From Prostheceraeus crozeri (Eukaryota > Platyhelminthes > Polycladida > Euryleptidae), in the NCBI GenBank assembly GCA_907163375.1, contig CAJQUW010011242.1, positions 113,447-177,446 of the forward strand: 64,000 nt of DNA. The letters run 5' to 3'. Below the pieces are notes generated by a model, which did no database searches, was not told the origin of the DNA, and saw only the letters and a program-made list of their open reading frames with translations. The translations under genes and the position numbers were made by a program. The stretch's first letter is position 1. The number at the start of each line of letters is the position of its first letter. Of the stretch, positions 44,363 through 52,647 are shown in pieces.

Positions 44363-45760
44363 TTAACTCTTCATTCGGAAATGGAGTGTGATACTTGTCA
44401 CAGCATCTTTATGAAAAGGAATCAACGCACCAGCATCGTCATAAATGGCAATATCAATTTGTGGGATGTAGTTTGATTTCAGCTTTGTATAATGCACTTT
44501 CTTGAAAGTATGCTCAGATAAAATACTGCAGCTCTTTGGCTGGTATGGTATCATTGCTAACAATGGAGCTTCAACATCTCCCACACGTACATCTTCACCA
44601 ATATTGGAATATATCTGAAAATAGTTAATACGACGCGATAGCGACATGTCTGCGCTAGCTTTGGTTACAGTACCACTTTTAAAGATATTTTGGTCAAAAC
44701 CCAAAATGTCCATTAGAGTTTTATCCATAATTAGTTCAATACCTTTTCCACTTATAGTGAGAGACAAAGTACCTTCTTTTTCAGAAAATGAAATATGTTG
44801 GTCATTAATCACTTCATTTAAATAATCTACAACCAATTTAACTGAAGTAATGATGCGAGGCATCAGCACTCTTGTTTCATGTAAGATACCACCGAAAGGC
44901 TCTACACACTTTCTGTATAAAGATACGCTCCATTCTGTATCAAATTGATTTGACCTTTCACATGGTAAATGTTGCATATTAAATTTTCCATGAACAGCTG
45001 CAGAATGATGTCGCAAGAACTGATGAAAATCTTTTGAACAAATTAATACTAGATCATCATCATTTAATTTACTTATTGCAATATGATTAGATGATTTAAT
45101 ATAAGTCAATGTTGCCACTTGTTTACCATCAACTCGAAGGAGATAATTAAATTTCTTCAATAATGTTTCAGGAGTCATGTTTGTCTTTCTTGGCTTAATC
45201 ACAATCTTCTTCACCAACGTCTTCTCATTTTTTGGAATAAGATCTACATAATAAGCTTCCTCTCGATATATTAACTGTTTATGAGCACTTATGTGGTAAT
45301 TAACGTTAAAATTATCATAGCTTGTCAAGGCGCTAGCGAGGTAACCTAAATCATTTCTTAAACTTGGACTTAAACCAACAATCCAATCTTTCTCAACTAC
45401 ATGATGTATATAAGTATAATCATCATTGTGTGGAGTAAATTGGGCAATATGTTTACACGCTTTATTCAAGAAATCATATATAAACTTTTTACATGATAAG
45501 AGATCTTTCTTTGACCACTGTGGAATGTATACTCGGCAGCCCTTTTCACATTGGTAAGCAGCTGTACGTCTCATATTAATAGTCATCACCTCATGATCAA
45601 AAGTATAGACACAGTTGCTATAAACAAGTTGAGTGACACCCACTTCCCAATTCCCATTTAGCTGTTGTGCATGATCAATGGGAGTAGAAAAGACTGCGGC
45701 TCGATTACTAGTAAATCTCTTTGTAGCCGCATTGCTAAGCAAAATATGATAAAACGACAT
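44363..45760 (-). CDS. Polinton structural-type protein, paralog 2
   Basis: 465 residues from ATG 45,760 (MSFYHILLSNAATKRF). Paralog of the next gene: GNWEVGVTQLVY against GEWEVGVSSICY at the start, LMDILGF against LKKLFGF in the middle, and a C-terminal ITLHFRMKS. The two genes are 39 bp apart and likely arose by tandem duplication. Divergently arranged with 45,796, leaving only 35 bp for two start regions. Function inferred as virion-structural. Confidence 0.7.
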   Translation of the reverse strand: MSFYHILLSNAATKRFTSNRAAVFSTPIDHAQQLNGNWEVGVTQLVYSNCVYTFDHEVMTINMRRTAAYQCEKGCRVYIPQWSKKDLLSCKKFIYDFLNKACKHIAQFTPHNDDYTYIHHVVEKDWIVGLSPSLRNDLGYLASALTSYDNFNVNYHISAHKQLIYREEAYYVDLIPKNEKTLVKKIVIKPRKTNMTPETLLKKFNYLLRVDGKQVATLTYIKSSNHIAISKLNDDDLVLICSKDFHQFLRHHSAAVHGKFNMQHLPCERSNQFDTEWSVSLYRKCVEPFGGILHETRVLMPRIITSVKLVVDYLNEVINDQHISFSEKEGTLSLTISGKGIELIMDKTLMDILGFDQNIFKSGTVTKASADMSLSRRINYFQIYSNIGEDVRVGDVEAPLLAMIPYQPKSCSILSEHTFKKVHYTKLKSNYIPQIDIAIYDDAGALIPFHKDAVTSITLHFRMKS

Positions 45761-45795
45761 TTTTATATTGCTAATCTGCAACTTTGCATAACATC

Positions 45796-46152
45796 ATGAA
45801 GACTTGGATTTTGGACTCTCTACAATATATCAGAGTTGATCGTGATGGAAACGTACATTTCAAAAATTCTCATGGTCATACATCAAGAGGAATTACATTA
45901 ACATGGCGACAATTTGTCAACCTCAATGATATCATGAGGGATTTGGAATATTTTGAAACATTAAGATTCATCTCCCTGGGTGATCAAGTTTGGCTTCAAC
46001 ATTACAGAAATGAAATTCAAATCTACCATTCTCATTCCGCAAACTGTTTCTCATTTCGCAAATACAATTGGGAGAAGTATAGAAGATACATACATCGCTC
46101 CATCATGACATTTATTCGTCGTGAGTTCATCGCCCTACTATGCAAATCTTAA
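45796..46152 (+). CDS. 118-residue protein, paralog of the next gene
   Basis: Begins MKTWILDSLQYIRVD. Basic, aromatic-rich, with the segment WEKYRRYIHRSI near the end. It shares the pattern DxxxNVxFK ... LxxIMxDLxYF ... IxLYHS ... WEKYxRxxHRSI with the following ORF, so these are tandem duplicates. No known domain. The ATG at 45,796 is preferred; the frame extends slightly upstream only through a non-ATG start. Confidence 0.55.
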   Translation: MKTWILDSLQYIRVDRDGNVHFKNSHGHTSRGITLTWRQFVNLNDIMRDLEYFETLRFISLGDQVWLQHYRNEIQIYHSHSANCFSFRKYNWEKYRRYIHRSIMTFIRREFIALLCKS

Positions 46153-46174
46153 TCAGACATGACTATCACGCACC

Positions 46175-46826
46175 ATGAGTTGGAAATTAGATTCCCTACA
46201 ACGTATTGAAAACGGATCATGATCGAAACGTCTATTTCAAAGATTCAACTGGAAATGTGAGAAGAGAGTTTGCTTTATCTTATCGCCATTTTCAATCTCT
46301 ACATCATATCATGAAGGATTTAAAATACTTCTATATGAAAAGACATTCACGTATTGGAAATCGCATCTGGTTGCGCGTCAACAATCGGCGAATTCAACTC
46401 TATCATTCCCAACTTCATACTAACTTCACATTTCATCAAGGTAGTTGGGAAAAGTATAAAAGGAAGGTACATCGCTCAATTTACTCATTCTTTCATCATG
46501 AAGCGCCATCGCTACACCATCGTCAACATTCTCCGTCGCTTCAGACTCTACACCAAAATCGATCTCACAACATTACACCAACAGCTTCCAAACAGCAAGT
46601 ATTACCCGGGTCGTCCTCAAATGTTAGTGGTGAAGATGAACAATTCACGGAATCTTCAACTCTTCCCAAATGGGACTGTACAGATTCTCGGCGCCCTTTC
46701 TCATTCATCGGCGCAGTCAATGCGCTTAGAGCTACAAAGACTACTACGTCGGATATGGAAGAGGGAGAGGTGTGTGATGTCGAATCTGACTGTGGACAAT
46801 ATGGTGATCTCTACTCAATTGAGTGA
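46175..46826 (+). pseudogene. Paralog of the 118-residue gene (about one break), overlapping the TBP-like gene
   Basis: Similarity to 45,796-46,152 runs to about 46,495 (WEKYKRKVHRSIYSFF). The open frame then continues in a serine/acid-rich tail that overlaps the TBP-like gene for some 330 nt in another frame; the tail may be chance. Treated as a fossil with about one break. Confidence 0.5.
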
Positions 46827-47043
46827 CAGTCTATCATTTTTGAAGATTCGTACCAGCAGTTACAGTTTGTGTTATGAACCCGAACTTTTTCCTGCAGCTC
46901 TCATTAGTTGTTGGTTACCTGTGCATGTGGCAATCTTTCATAATAGTAAAGTGATCATTACTGGACTAAAATCTCATGTACAAGCAAATATGATCCTAGA
47001 CTATCTCATTGAGTATGTACGTACCCAGCGGATTGTAAAATAA
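46498..47043 (+). CDS. TATA-binding-protein-like factor encoded by the Polinton
   Basis: 181 residues from ATG 46,498. The whole length lines up with the TBP core: KIDLTTLHQQL with the KLDLKTIALRA segment, NLQLFPNGTVQILGA with the ALIFSSGKMVCTGA strand pair, LTVDNMVIS with FKIQNMVGS, then YEPELFPAALI and VHVAIFHNSKVIITGLKS with YEPELFPGLI and VLLIFVSGKVVLTGAK. Both saddle repeats are present, so this is a full-length TBP-like fold without an N-terminal extension. Known of the family: TBP bends TATA boxes and nucleates transcription complexes. Inference: it may act on the element's own TATA-driven genes. The larger frame from 46,354 overlaps the upstream gene and is not preferred. Confidence 0.8.
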   Translation: MKRHRYTIVNILRRFRLYTKIDLTTLHQQLPNSKYYPGRPQMLVVKMNNSRNLQLFPNGTVQILGALSHSSAQSMRLELQRLLRRIWKRERCVMSNLTVDNMVISTQLSDSLSFLKIRTSSYSLCYEPELFPAALISCWLPVHVAIFHNSKVIITGLKSHVQANMILDYLIEYVRTQRIVK

Positions 47044-47069
47044 AAAACAATTTTTCCAACATGATGTTT

Positions 47070-47531
47070 TTATTTCAAATCATGATAGAACTTACAAATC
47101 ATTTTTTCATTAGAGGATGGATTACATGAAAAGTTTTGAATAACAGATACAAATCGAGATACATGTAAACGTCTTAAGATGAAGTACAGTACAAAAGCAC
47201 CACACGTTGATGAAAGTGGATGTTGTAGTATGCGTTCATTTCGCTGATATTGACGCGTATGTTTTCTCAACCACTGCTGTGTTGGTATATTTGGAGGTTG
47301 AGCAAGAGAGTCAAATAGTTCACCACGTCGGTCTTCTCCAATAAAGATCGCTTTCCAATGCTCACCGCCTAAATTCTGTGAATGAGTGTTTAGCACAATA
47401 AAGATGGGATAGTGATTTACTGCAGGTGGTAAGGTATCGAGTGAATAGACATTATCGAAAGCTTTCAACGTCGCTTCGTCTGCATTACGCTGCACTTTAG
47501 TCTTAATATCGTCAGCAGTCAACCAACTCAT
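47070..47531 (-). CDS. PRO: Adenovirus-type cysteine protease (PRO)
   Basis: 153 residues, C5/Ulp1-like fold by motif. Catalytic histidine in GGEHWKAIFIG, acidic residue in GELFDSLAQ, glutamine in ILQHP and nucleophile in STCGAFVLYF, in the same order and spacing as adenovirus protease. Known role: maturation cleavage of capsid and core precursors, typically at GG- or GX-G-type sites; GG dipeptides occur in the basic proteins at 48,811-49,266 and 51,914-52,270. The stop-to-start junction with the capsid gene at 47,531 is immediate. Confidence 0.85.
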   Translation of the reverse strand: MSWLTADDIKTKVQRNADEATLKAFDNVYSLDTLPPAVNHYPIFIVLNTHSQNLGGEHWKAIFIGEDRRGELFDSLAQPPNIPTQQWLRKHTRQYQRNERILQHPLSSTCGAFVLYFILRRLHVSRFVSVIQNFSCNPSSNEKMICKFYHDLK

Positions 47532-48808
47532 TAACGATTATACTGAAGAATCACGTCACGATACTTTGTAATTTCAATATTTGAATCGAAGACTGCATAA
47601 ATTAATACATTGATCGTCTCAGGTAGTGTTCTTTTGAACGTTAAATCCAAACGAATATTATGAGGCACGTTCGCTTGACGATAGGGTGCACTAATATCGC
47701 TGTCAGCAGTCAAATCAAATGCATAAATAGTATATCCACTCTTAAACTCTTTCATAGTCAGTCCGTTGGTGTCATCCGTATTGTAAAAGCCAAAAACATC
47801 CATAAAATCAACATAACTGCGCATAAATTGATCTGAAGCAAAATCTGGTTTGTAGGGTGGACCAGGATGACTCACACCATTTACACGTAAAGCAATTTCA
47901 CTTAACTGATTGTGTTTAAAATTGAAAGGATTCTTCTTTATATTACCATTAAATGCATCATTTTCAACCATTGCCACCATGAGGAGCTTCGGTGCTTCCG
48001 ATGGAAAGAGGCCATCTTTCATGAAACTCTTTTGATCTTTCGGAATTGTAAAGGTGAGAAGCTTTGTATGCTGAATGGGGTAAATGGCATTTTGGCGGTT
48101 AAGGCCTTCAGCATGCCCTCTAATGACACTTGGATTCGGTACTACTCGACGAATGTAAAGTGCAATATCTTCCACATGAATTCTAAAATTGTCAACTTTA
48201 GCAAATGCATTCAGCGCAAATTCAGGCTTATTCAATGTCAGCTTGAGTCGCATGCTGGTATTACACAGTAAAAACTTTGACTGTCTAAAGAAGTCTAAAT
48301 TCAGCGGACCATATAGCTGACATACTCTACTATCTTTAATCATAGCAGATCGCTTTACAAAGCCACTGTTTGTTTCAACATCAAATTTTCCTGCTTCATC
48401 TCTGTACCATCCCATGGCTTCCATATGACTTTTTTGTGCTGCTGGATGAAACTGTGATACATGATTGAAATATGATTTATAGGGATAATCGCTTTGACCA
48501 CCTTCCACTTGCTGCTCTCCAATCGTTAGAGAAACATCACGAAGTAATGTAGTCAATGGTAAATTGTTCAGTCCAACTTTATGTGCATCGTCAATAGCAG
48601 TTCCATCTGCTTGCTGAATTCTAAACCTCAAATCAAGCATCGCATAACTCAAATCTATGTAGTCATCACTACCACCAGGAATAACAAATTCAATGGGGCC
48701 AGCATTCTCAGCTGTTCGAGGATGATAATCTACAATACTTGAACTAAGAATATCTGTCTGTATGGCTTGTTGATCGAACAAACAAAAACCGGAAGTTTTA
48801 CACTCCAT
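47531..48808 (-). CDS. MCP: F54H12.2-like Polinton capsid protein (probable major capsid protein)
   Basis: 425 residues. Closely follows the F54H12.2-like family: Q(A/T)QTDILSS, EFVIPGGSDDYIDLSYAMLDLRFRI, LLRDVSLTIGEQQVE, YPYKSYF, LDFFRQSKFLLCNTSMRLKLT. Known of the family: these are the jelly-roll capsid proteins of Polintons/adintoviruses; I assign the major capsid role, but a minor capsid role is not excluded from sequence alone. Lies between the protease and the core-type protein, a usual morphogenesis block. Looks whole. Confidence 0.8.
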   Translation of the reverse strand: MECKTSGFCLFDQQAIQTDILSSSIVDYHPRTAENAGPIEFVIPGGSDDYIDLSYAMLDLRFRIQQADGTAIDDAHKVGLNNLPLTTLLRDVSLTIGEQQVEGGQSDYPYKSYFNHVSQFHPAAQKSHMEAMGWYRDEAGKFDVETNSGFVKRSAMIKDSRVCQLYGPLNLDFFRQSKFLLCNTSMRLKLTLNKPEFALNAFAKVDNFRIHVEDIALYIRRVVPNPSVIRGHAEGLNRQNAIYPIQHTKLLTFTIPKDQKSFMKDGLFPSEAPKLLMVAMVENDAFNGNIKKNPFNFKHNQLSEIALRVNGVSHPGPPYKPDFASDQFMRSYVDFMDVFGFYNTDDTNGLTMKEFKSGYTIYAFDLTADSDISAPYRQANVPHNIRLDLTFKRTLPETINVLIYAVFDSNIEITKYRDVILQYNR

Positions 48809-48810
48809 GA

Positions 48811-49266
48811 TTAGAAGTTATAGCAGCGTCGTCGTTTAGCGCCTGATGAATGATTAGAGCCTCTGCGACGTTTGCGTGAATGCCTTTTGACTGAAGATCG
48901 CACCTTACCAGCTCCGCGATGTTTCCTCCTTCCTTTATTCATTCGTTTAGGTGATTTCTTTCCTTGAGTAACACCAGCAATGGTCTGCTTCAATGTTTTT
49001 AAACCGCGTTCCTTCCCACGATTCAACAAACTGCTCTTAAAACTTCTACCTCTGGAAAGATCACTAGCAACATCACCAGCAAAGCCAACGGCATTACTTA
49101 AAACATTTCGTTTTAAAGATCTACCGACATTGGATATGAGAGGTGCTACAACAGATTTCAGTGCACCAAGTATGCTACCTCCACGTTGGCGGCGAGCACC
49201 GATGTAAATTTGTCCTCCGCCACTTACATAGGAGGGTCGTGAATAAAATGAGGCAGTTGGATTCAT
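48811..49266 (-). CDS. Basic core-type (adenovirus VI/X-like) protein
   Basis: 151 residues, strongly basic C-terminus (KRHSRKRRRGSNH, AKRRRCYNF). N-terminal part has a tyrosine/glycine segment (SGGGQIYIGARRQRGG) with GG dipeptides that could be protease sites, followed by an amphipathic stretch (SILGALKSVVAPLISNVG). Resembles the layout of adenovirus cement/core proteins and their Polinton counterparts. DNA condensation or membrane lysis is inferred. Two bp separate it from the capsid gene. Confidence 0.6.
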   Translation of the reverse strand: MNPTASFYSRPSYVSGGGQIYIGARRQRGGSILGALKSVVAPLISNVGRSLKRNVLSNAVGFAGDVASDLSRGRSFKSSLLNRGKERGLKTLKQTIAGVTQGKKSPKRMNKGRRKHRGAGKVRSSVKRHSRKRRRGSNHSSGAKRRRCYNF

Positions 49267-49307
49267 AGCTCAAACCCTAAACATTGTTAGTTACAACTTT
49301 GCATGAA

Positions 49308-50396
49308 TCACTGTCGATCACTTAGATGAAAGATGTCGGCACGACGCATCCAAGAGTTCATACTTGAAGGATAACCAGTCCATTTAACAAGACACCATTC
49401 TTCACCTTGCCGTTTTTTACATCGAATGATTTTCTCTACCAAATATGTTTCACTTTCAGTGACTACCTCAATCTCATCGCGGTAAAAGCTACCCTCAATT
49501 TCTTCATTATCGTAATCTTTCAACTTGTAGGTGGTCGGAGAGTCTTTTTGATTAATCCTTGATACTGTAAATACCTCCTCTGTCCAATTCGGAAGGTACC
49601 CTTTAGCAAAAACACTTTTCACTTTTGAGATACGAACTTTATCGCCAATTTTCACATCACTTTTCACATGAGTGCGTTTACGTTGGAATGATTCGCGCAC
49701 TTTATCTACATTGTCAGCATTTACATCTACTGGTCTGAGTCCAATAGAACGATGGATAGAGTGATTGTAGGCATGGAGTGTATCTTGTAGAACCTTTGTC
49801 CAATTTTGTGTCAAGTTGGCAGTAAAATGTCGCCACAAGCGATTTTTTAATGTGCGATTAAAACGTTCAACGAGTGCAGCTTTATAAGCGCTCTTTACAC
49901 TAAACAACTCAATGTCATGCCTCTCAAATAATCTTGTCACATGCTGATTTTCAAACTCTTTTCCTTGATCACTCTGAATTCTTTTTGGAATGCGACCTTC
50001 TCGAAAAATTGTTTGGAATGCTTTTGCTACTCCTTTCCCTTCTTTAGTTTTTAAAGGTTGAGCCCACGCATAACGCGAGAAAATATCAATGACGGTTAAA
50101 ATAAAATTATTACCCGAGTTATGTTTTGAAATGGAGGCAACATCGCACAAATCTGCTTGCCACTGTTCATCGATGTCATGAACAATATAATGGCGGGTGC
50201 GGTACTTCTTTTTCGCTTGTTTGTGGAGTGTATAGGTAGCCTGACCCTTTAACCATCGTTTCACTTGTGATTGTGGAAGACCACTCGCTTTTGATAATTT
50301 CTTGATAGATGCAAATCCTGCCGGATGTTTTACATCATAATAGATTGACTTCAAACGTTCAGTCGATGACGGCTGACTCTTTTTCCTCCTTCTCAT
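49308..50396 (-). CDS. INT: Retrovirus-type integrase with chromodomain (INT)
   Basis: About 362 residues from ATG 50,396; longer frames start at 50,489 or 50,528 but overlap a Cys-rich ORF. Order: helix-turn-helix-like N-terminus (SIKKLSKASGLPQSQVKRWL), rve catalytic core with D in QWQADLCD, D in RIQSDQGKEF and E in ALVERFNRTLKN, an SH3-like segment (VKIGDKVRISK), and a C-terminal chromodomain (YLVEKIIRCKKRQGEEWCLV, WTGYPSSMNSW). Known role: inserts the element ends, with 6-bp duplications in the family. The chromodomain suggests chromatin-guided targeting. Confidence 0.85.
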   Translation of the reverse strand: MRRRKKSQPSSTERLKSIYYDVKHPAGFASIKKLSKASGLPQSQVKRWLKGQATYTLHKQAKKKYRTRHYIVHDIDEQWQADLCDVASISKHNSGNNFILTVIDIFSRYAWAQPLKTKEGKGVAKAFQTIFREGRIPKRIQSDQGKEFENQHVTRLFERHDIELFSVKSAYKAALVERFNRTLKNRLWRHFTANLTQNWTKVLQDTLHAYNHSIHRSIGLRPVDVNADNVDKVRESFQRKRTHVKSDVKIGDKVRISKVKSVFAKGYLPNWTEEVFTVSRINQKDSPTTYKLKDYDNEEIEGSFYRDEIEVVTESETYLVEKIIRCKKRQGEEWCLVKWTGYPSSMNSWMRRADIFHLSDRQ

Positions 50397-50574
50397 CTTT
50401 TTTCTTTCTTGCCTTTCTACATTTACAACAACTGCAGCATTTAGCTTTAGCGGTTTTGCGATCGTGTTCACATTGCTTAGGGGTTTCATTATGAGAGCTG
50501 GCGCAGCAAGTGCAAGTGACAACGACATTCACCTCTGGCGGCTCATTACATGGCAAGCAACACATCTGCTTCAT
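50359..50574 (-). CDS. Cysteine-rich small protein upstream of integrase
   Basis: 71 residues with twelve cysteines in the first 52 (CCLPC, CTCC, CCSCCKC) and a lysine/glutamate tail (RKARKKKDEKEEKES). Such clustering is unlikely by chance; a metal-binding protein is plausible. It begins 2 bp after the 230-residue gene ends and overlaps the chosen integrase start by 38 bp. Alternatively the integrase starts further upstream and this is a shadow. Confidence 0.4.
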   Translation of the reverse strand: MKQMCCLPCNEPPEVNVVVTCTCCASSHNETPKQCEHDRKTAKAKCCSCCKCRKARKKKDEKEEKESAVID

Positions 50575-50575
50575 A

Positions 50576-51268
50576 TTAATAGTCTGAGAACATGTATTTC
50601 CTAGGAGGAGCTGTTTTACGTTTTCCTTTTACCAGTTTTAGTGGCGATGTAGATCTACGTCGAGTTCTTCCTCTTGTTTGCTTAGTGAGTGTGGGAGGGG
50701 ATGTAGCAGGTGACGTCTTAAACCAATTTGTTGGCATTTTCATCACCTGAAGCATTGGAGTAGTAGCCACTGTTGAATCAAGTTCTTTCAATGTCTCATT
50801 ATTTAAAGCAAATTTTGGCACATTATGCTTTTTCAATAGTTTAAGAAAGTATGACCAACCAGGTGGAACATAGCCCTGACGGCGCTTTCTACGTGTCGCA
50901 TACTGAATCAAGTCTTCATAACGTGAAGCATCAATCACTTTATTTTCATCTGTAATGATTTCTCCTCTATCATTTACATTGAGATGGGGTTCAATACTGT
51001 TGAAAAGAGATATGGCATGTGCGCGAGATGCTAAAGGTGTAGCAGTCGATACAGAGTCACGCATCTTATTCTTCAAGTTTTTCAATTGCTCAACAGTTTC
51101 CGATTGTAATAATACAGCACGATGTGGATCTTTGATGTGAACATTTTGCTGATAATCTATTTCTTTCCTATACATTTGATTTGCAAGAGGTTGCTTTACT
51201 TGCTGCATGGCAGTCAATTGTACATATTCATCCTGAGGAATAACAATCATGCGAGAATAAGAACTCAT
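50576..51268 (-). CDS. 230-residue conserved Polinton-associated protein, unknown
   Basis: Begins MSSYSRMIVIPQDEYVQL, has helical middle segments (ETVEQLKNLKNKM), and a region around YEDLIQYATRRKRRQGYVPPGW that I recall from invertebrate Polinton proteins, followed by a basic serine/threonine-rich tail (GRTRRRSTSPLKLVKGKRK). No enzymatic motif. Its start overlaps the end of the ATPase gene by 4 bp, so the two are probably co-expressed. Function unknown. Confidence 0.6.
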   Translation of the reverse strand: MSSYSRMIVIPQDEYVQLTAMQQVKQPLANQMYRKEIDYQQNVHIKDPHRAVLLQSETVEQLKNLKNKMRDSVSTATPLASRAHAISLFNSIEPHLNVNDRGEIITDENKVIDASRYEDLIQYATRRKRRQGYVPPGWSYFLKLLKKHNVPKFALNNETLKELDSTVATTPMLQVMKMPTNWFKTSPATSPPTLTKQTRGRTRRRSTSPLKLVKGKRKTAPPRKYMFSDY

Positions 51269-51882
51269 AGTTTGTAGATAATCATGGGAGTTTTCAAAAT
51301 ATCACTTCGAAATCTAAATTCTTCCGGACACTCTTGCGTAAAGTCAATGAATAAGTAACCGTATGGTTTTTCAGTAGCTGCTTGAAAAATTTCAATTAAG
51401 GCTTTTGATCCTCTGGGTGCAACTTGTCGCGCTAAAATTTCAAATTGACTTTTATCTCGCGGATTCTTGAAAATAGCATAATAGTGTGTATTCAGGTTTC
51501 GTGTACGAGCTTCTTTTCCATCAGGAAACAAATTTTGTGTGATATAGATGATAAAGCACCTTTTATGATGTGCTGCGCGAGTGAACATATCTGTAACATC
51601 TTTTGAATTCTTACTTTCTTTTAATAAATCATCCAATACAACAACATCATTAGACTGAAGTTTATCCACTGCAATAATTCCTTCATGTCGAATAAAGTTG
51701 CGACTTTGCAATTCCTGAAACAGCGACGGTTGATAAATACCATAACACCAAATCACTCGATTGATAGGTTCCCTAAACAACTCCCTTCTTTTATCCAATA
51801 AATTCAGCGTGAAAACAGTTTTACCTGCATGAGATGGACCTGATACAGTCAGAACTTTATCGCATTGAAGTCTGAAATCCAT
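51265..51882 (-). CDS. ATP: FtsK/HerA-type genome-packaging ATPase
   Basis: 205 residues from ATG 51,882; the frame upstream to 51,930 lacks ATG. Walker A GPSHAGKT, Walker B VVVLDDLL, and a downstream polar motif IYITQNLF match the A32-like packaging ATPase of Polintons and adintoviruses. Known role: pumps the linear genome into the capsid. Length is typical of the family (200-250). Sits between the 230-residue gene (4-bp overlap) and a small basic protein (31 bp away). Confidence 0.85.
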   Translation of the reverse strand: MDFRLQCDKVLTVSGPSHAGKTVFTLNLLDKRRELFREPINRVIWCYGIYQPSLFQELQSRNFIRHEGIIAVDKLQSNDVVVLDDLLKESKNSKDVTDMFTRAAHHKRCFIIYITQNLFPDGKEARTRNLNTHYYAIFKNPRDKSQFEILARQVAPRGSKALIEIFQAATEKPYGYLFIDFTQECPEEFRFRSDILKTPMIIYKL

Positions 51883-51913
51883 TTTATTACTTTGAAACTC
51901 AACATTTGCATAA

Positions 51914-52270
51914 TTAACGCTTAGAGCCAAAGATATTTCCCAATAGGTTGCCCACGGCAGGAGCTATCATTGGAAGTATTGCTGAAAGGAAACCGCCCTT
52001 TTGTGTTAGAGTTTTCCTCTTTCTTTGAAGGGCGACTTTAGGATTGGAGATGAAACGCAATTTTGTAGCATATCGCTTAAGTAACTTTCGTTGTTTTGGT
52101 GCTAATTTCTTCGTCCTCAACTTTCTCACATGAGAAATAATTTCACAAATGAATTTATCGTTAGCATGTCGTATAGCATTGTATCGCTGATTTGCTTTCA
52201 TTCGTCGGAGAGCTTGAATGGCTGAAGAAAACTTTTGACTTTTACGTTTCGTCATTTTACGTTTCGCCAT
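51914..52270 (-). CDS. Small basic protein with amphipathic C-terminus (virion type)
   Basis: 118 residues. Basic N-terminus (MAKRKMTKRKSQK), a helical middle (KQRKLLKRYATKLRF), then KRKTLTQKGGF followed by a hydrophobic glycine-rich end (LSAILPMIAPAVGNLLGNIFG). The LTQKGGF plus hydrophobic tail is a familiar signature of a small protein found in many invertebrate Polinton/adintovirus-like elements and recalls adenovirus protein X/VI. GG may be a protease site. Function inferred as core or membrane-active. Confidence 0.6.
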   Translation of the reverse strand: MAKRKMTKRKSQKFSSAIQALRRMKANQRYNAIRHANDKFICEIISHVRKLRTKKLAPKQRKLLKRYATKLRFISNPKVALQRKRKTLTQKGGFLSAILPMIAPAVGNLLGNIFGSKR

Positions 52271-52321
52271 TTTCCGTGTTAGTCTTTGCTAAAACCTATC
52301 TTTACCACATTTGCATAGGTA

Positions 52322-52645
52322 CTAACTATTGCGGCATAAGTGACACTCGAAATGAGCAATATCACAGTGGTTACATTGGCAAAGTTGAATGCAATTACGT
52401 ATGAAACAGCGTTGACAAAAAGCATGCTTACATCTCTTGAAGATGCGCTTTTCATTTCCATCCTTTCGTTTACATACATCGCAACACATAGTTTCACCGT
52501 TACTGATGTCTATAGCAAGTCTTTTTGAAGATATGAATTTGCTAGCCTTTTCTAAATAAATGACGCATGTACAGAAGGAATATACTTCGAGAGTGAGCAG
52601 ACATAGCTCGAAAACCAGTTGTGCTACAATCAAGTACCACTGCAT
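52322..52645 (-). CDS. RING-like protein with N-terminal membrane segment
   Basis: 107 residues. An N-terminal hydrophobic segment (about residues 2-30, WYLIVAQLVFELCLLTLEVY) is followed by a cysteine/histidine array CCDVCKRKDG ... FKRCKHAFCQRCF ... CQCNHC ... CHLC, close to a RING finger. Could be a membrane-anchored ubiquitin ligase; ligase activity is a family inference. Two bp from the next gene. Confidence 0.55.
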   Translation of the reverse strand: MQWYLIVAQLVFELCLLTLEVYSFCTCVIYLEKASKFISSKRLAIDISNGETMCCDVCKRKDGNEKRIFKRCKHAFCQRCFIRNCIQLCQCNHCDIAHFECHLCRNS

Positions 52646-52647
52646 TT

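Noticed and set aside
46354-46497. N-terminal extension of the TBP-like ORF
   Set aside because: It overlaps the better supported upstream gene and lies outside the TBP alignment; ATG 46,498 starts just before the fold.
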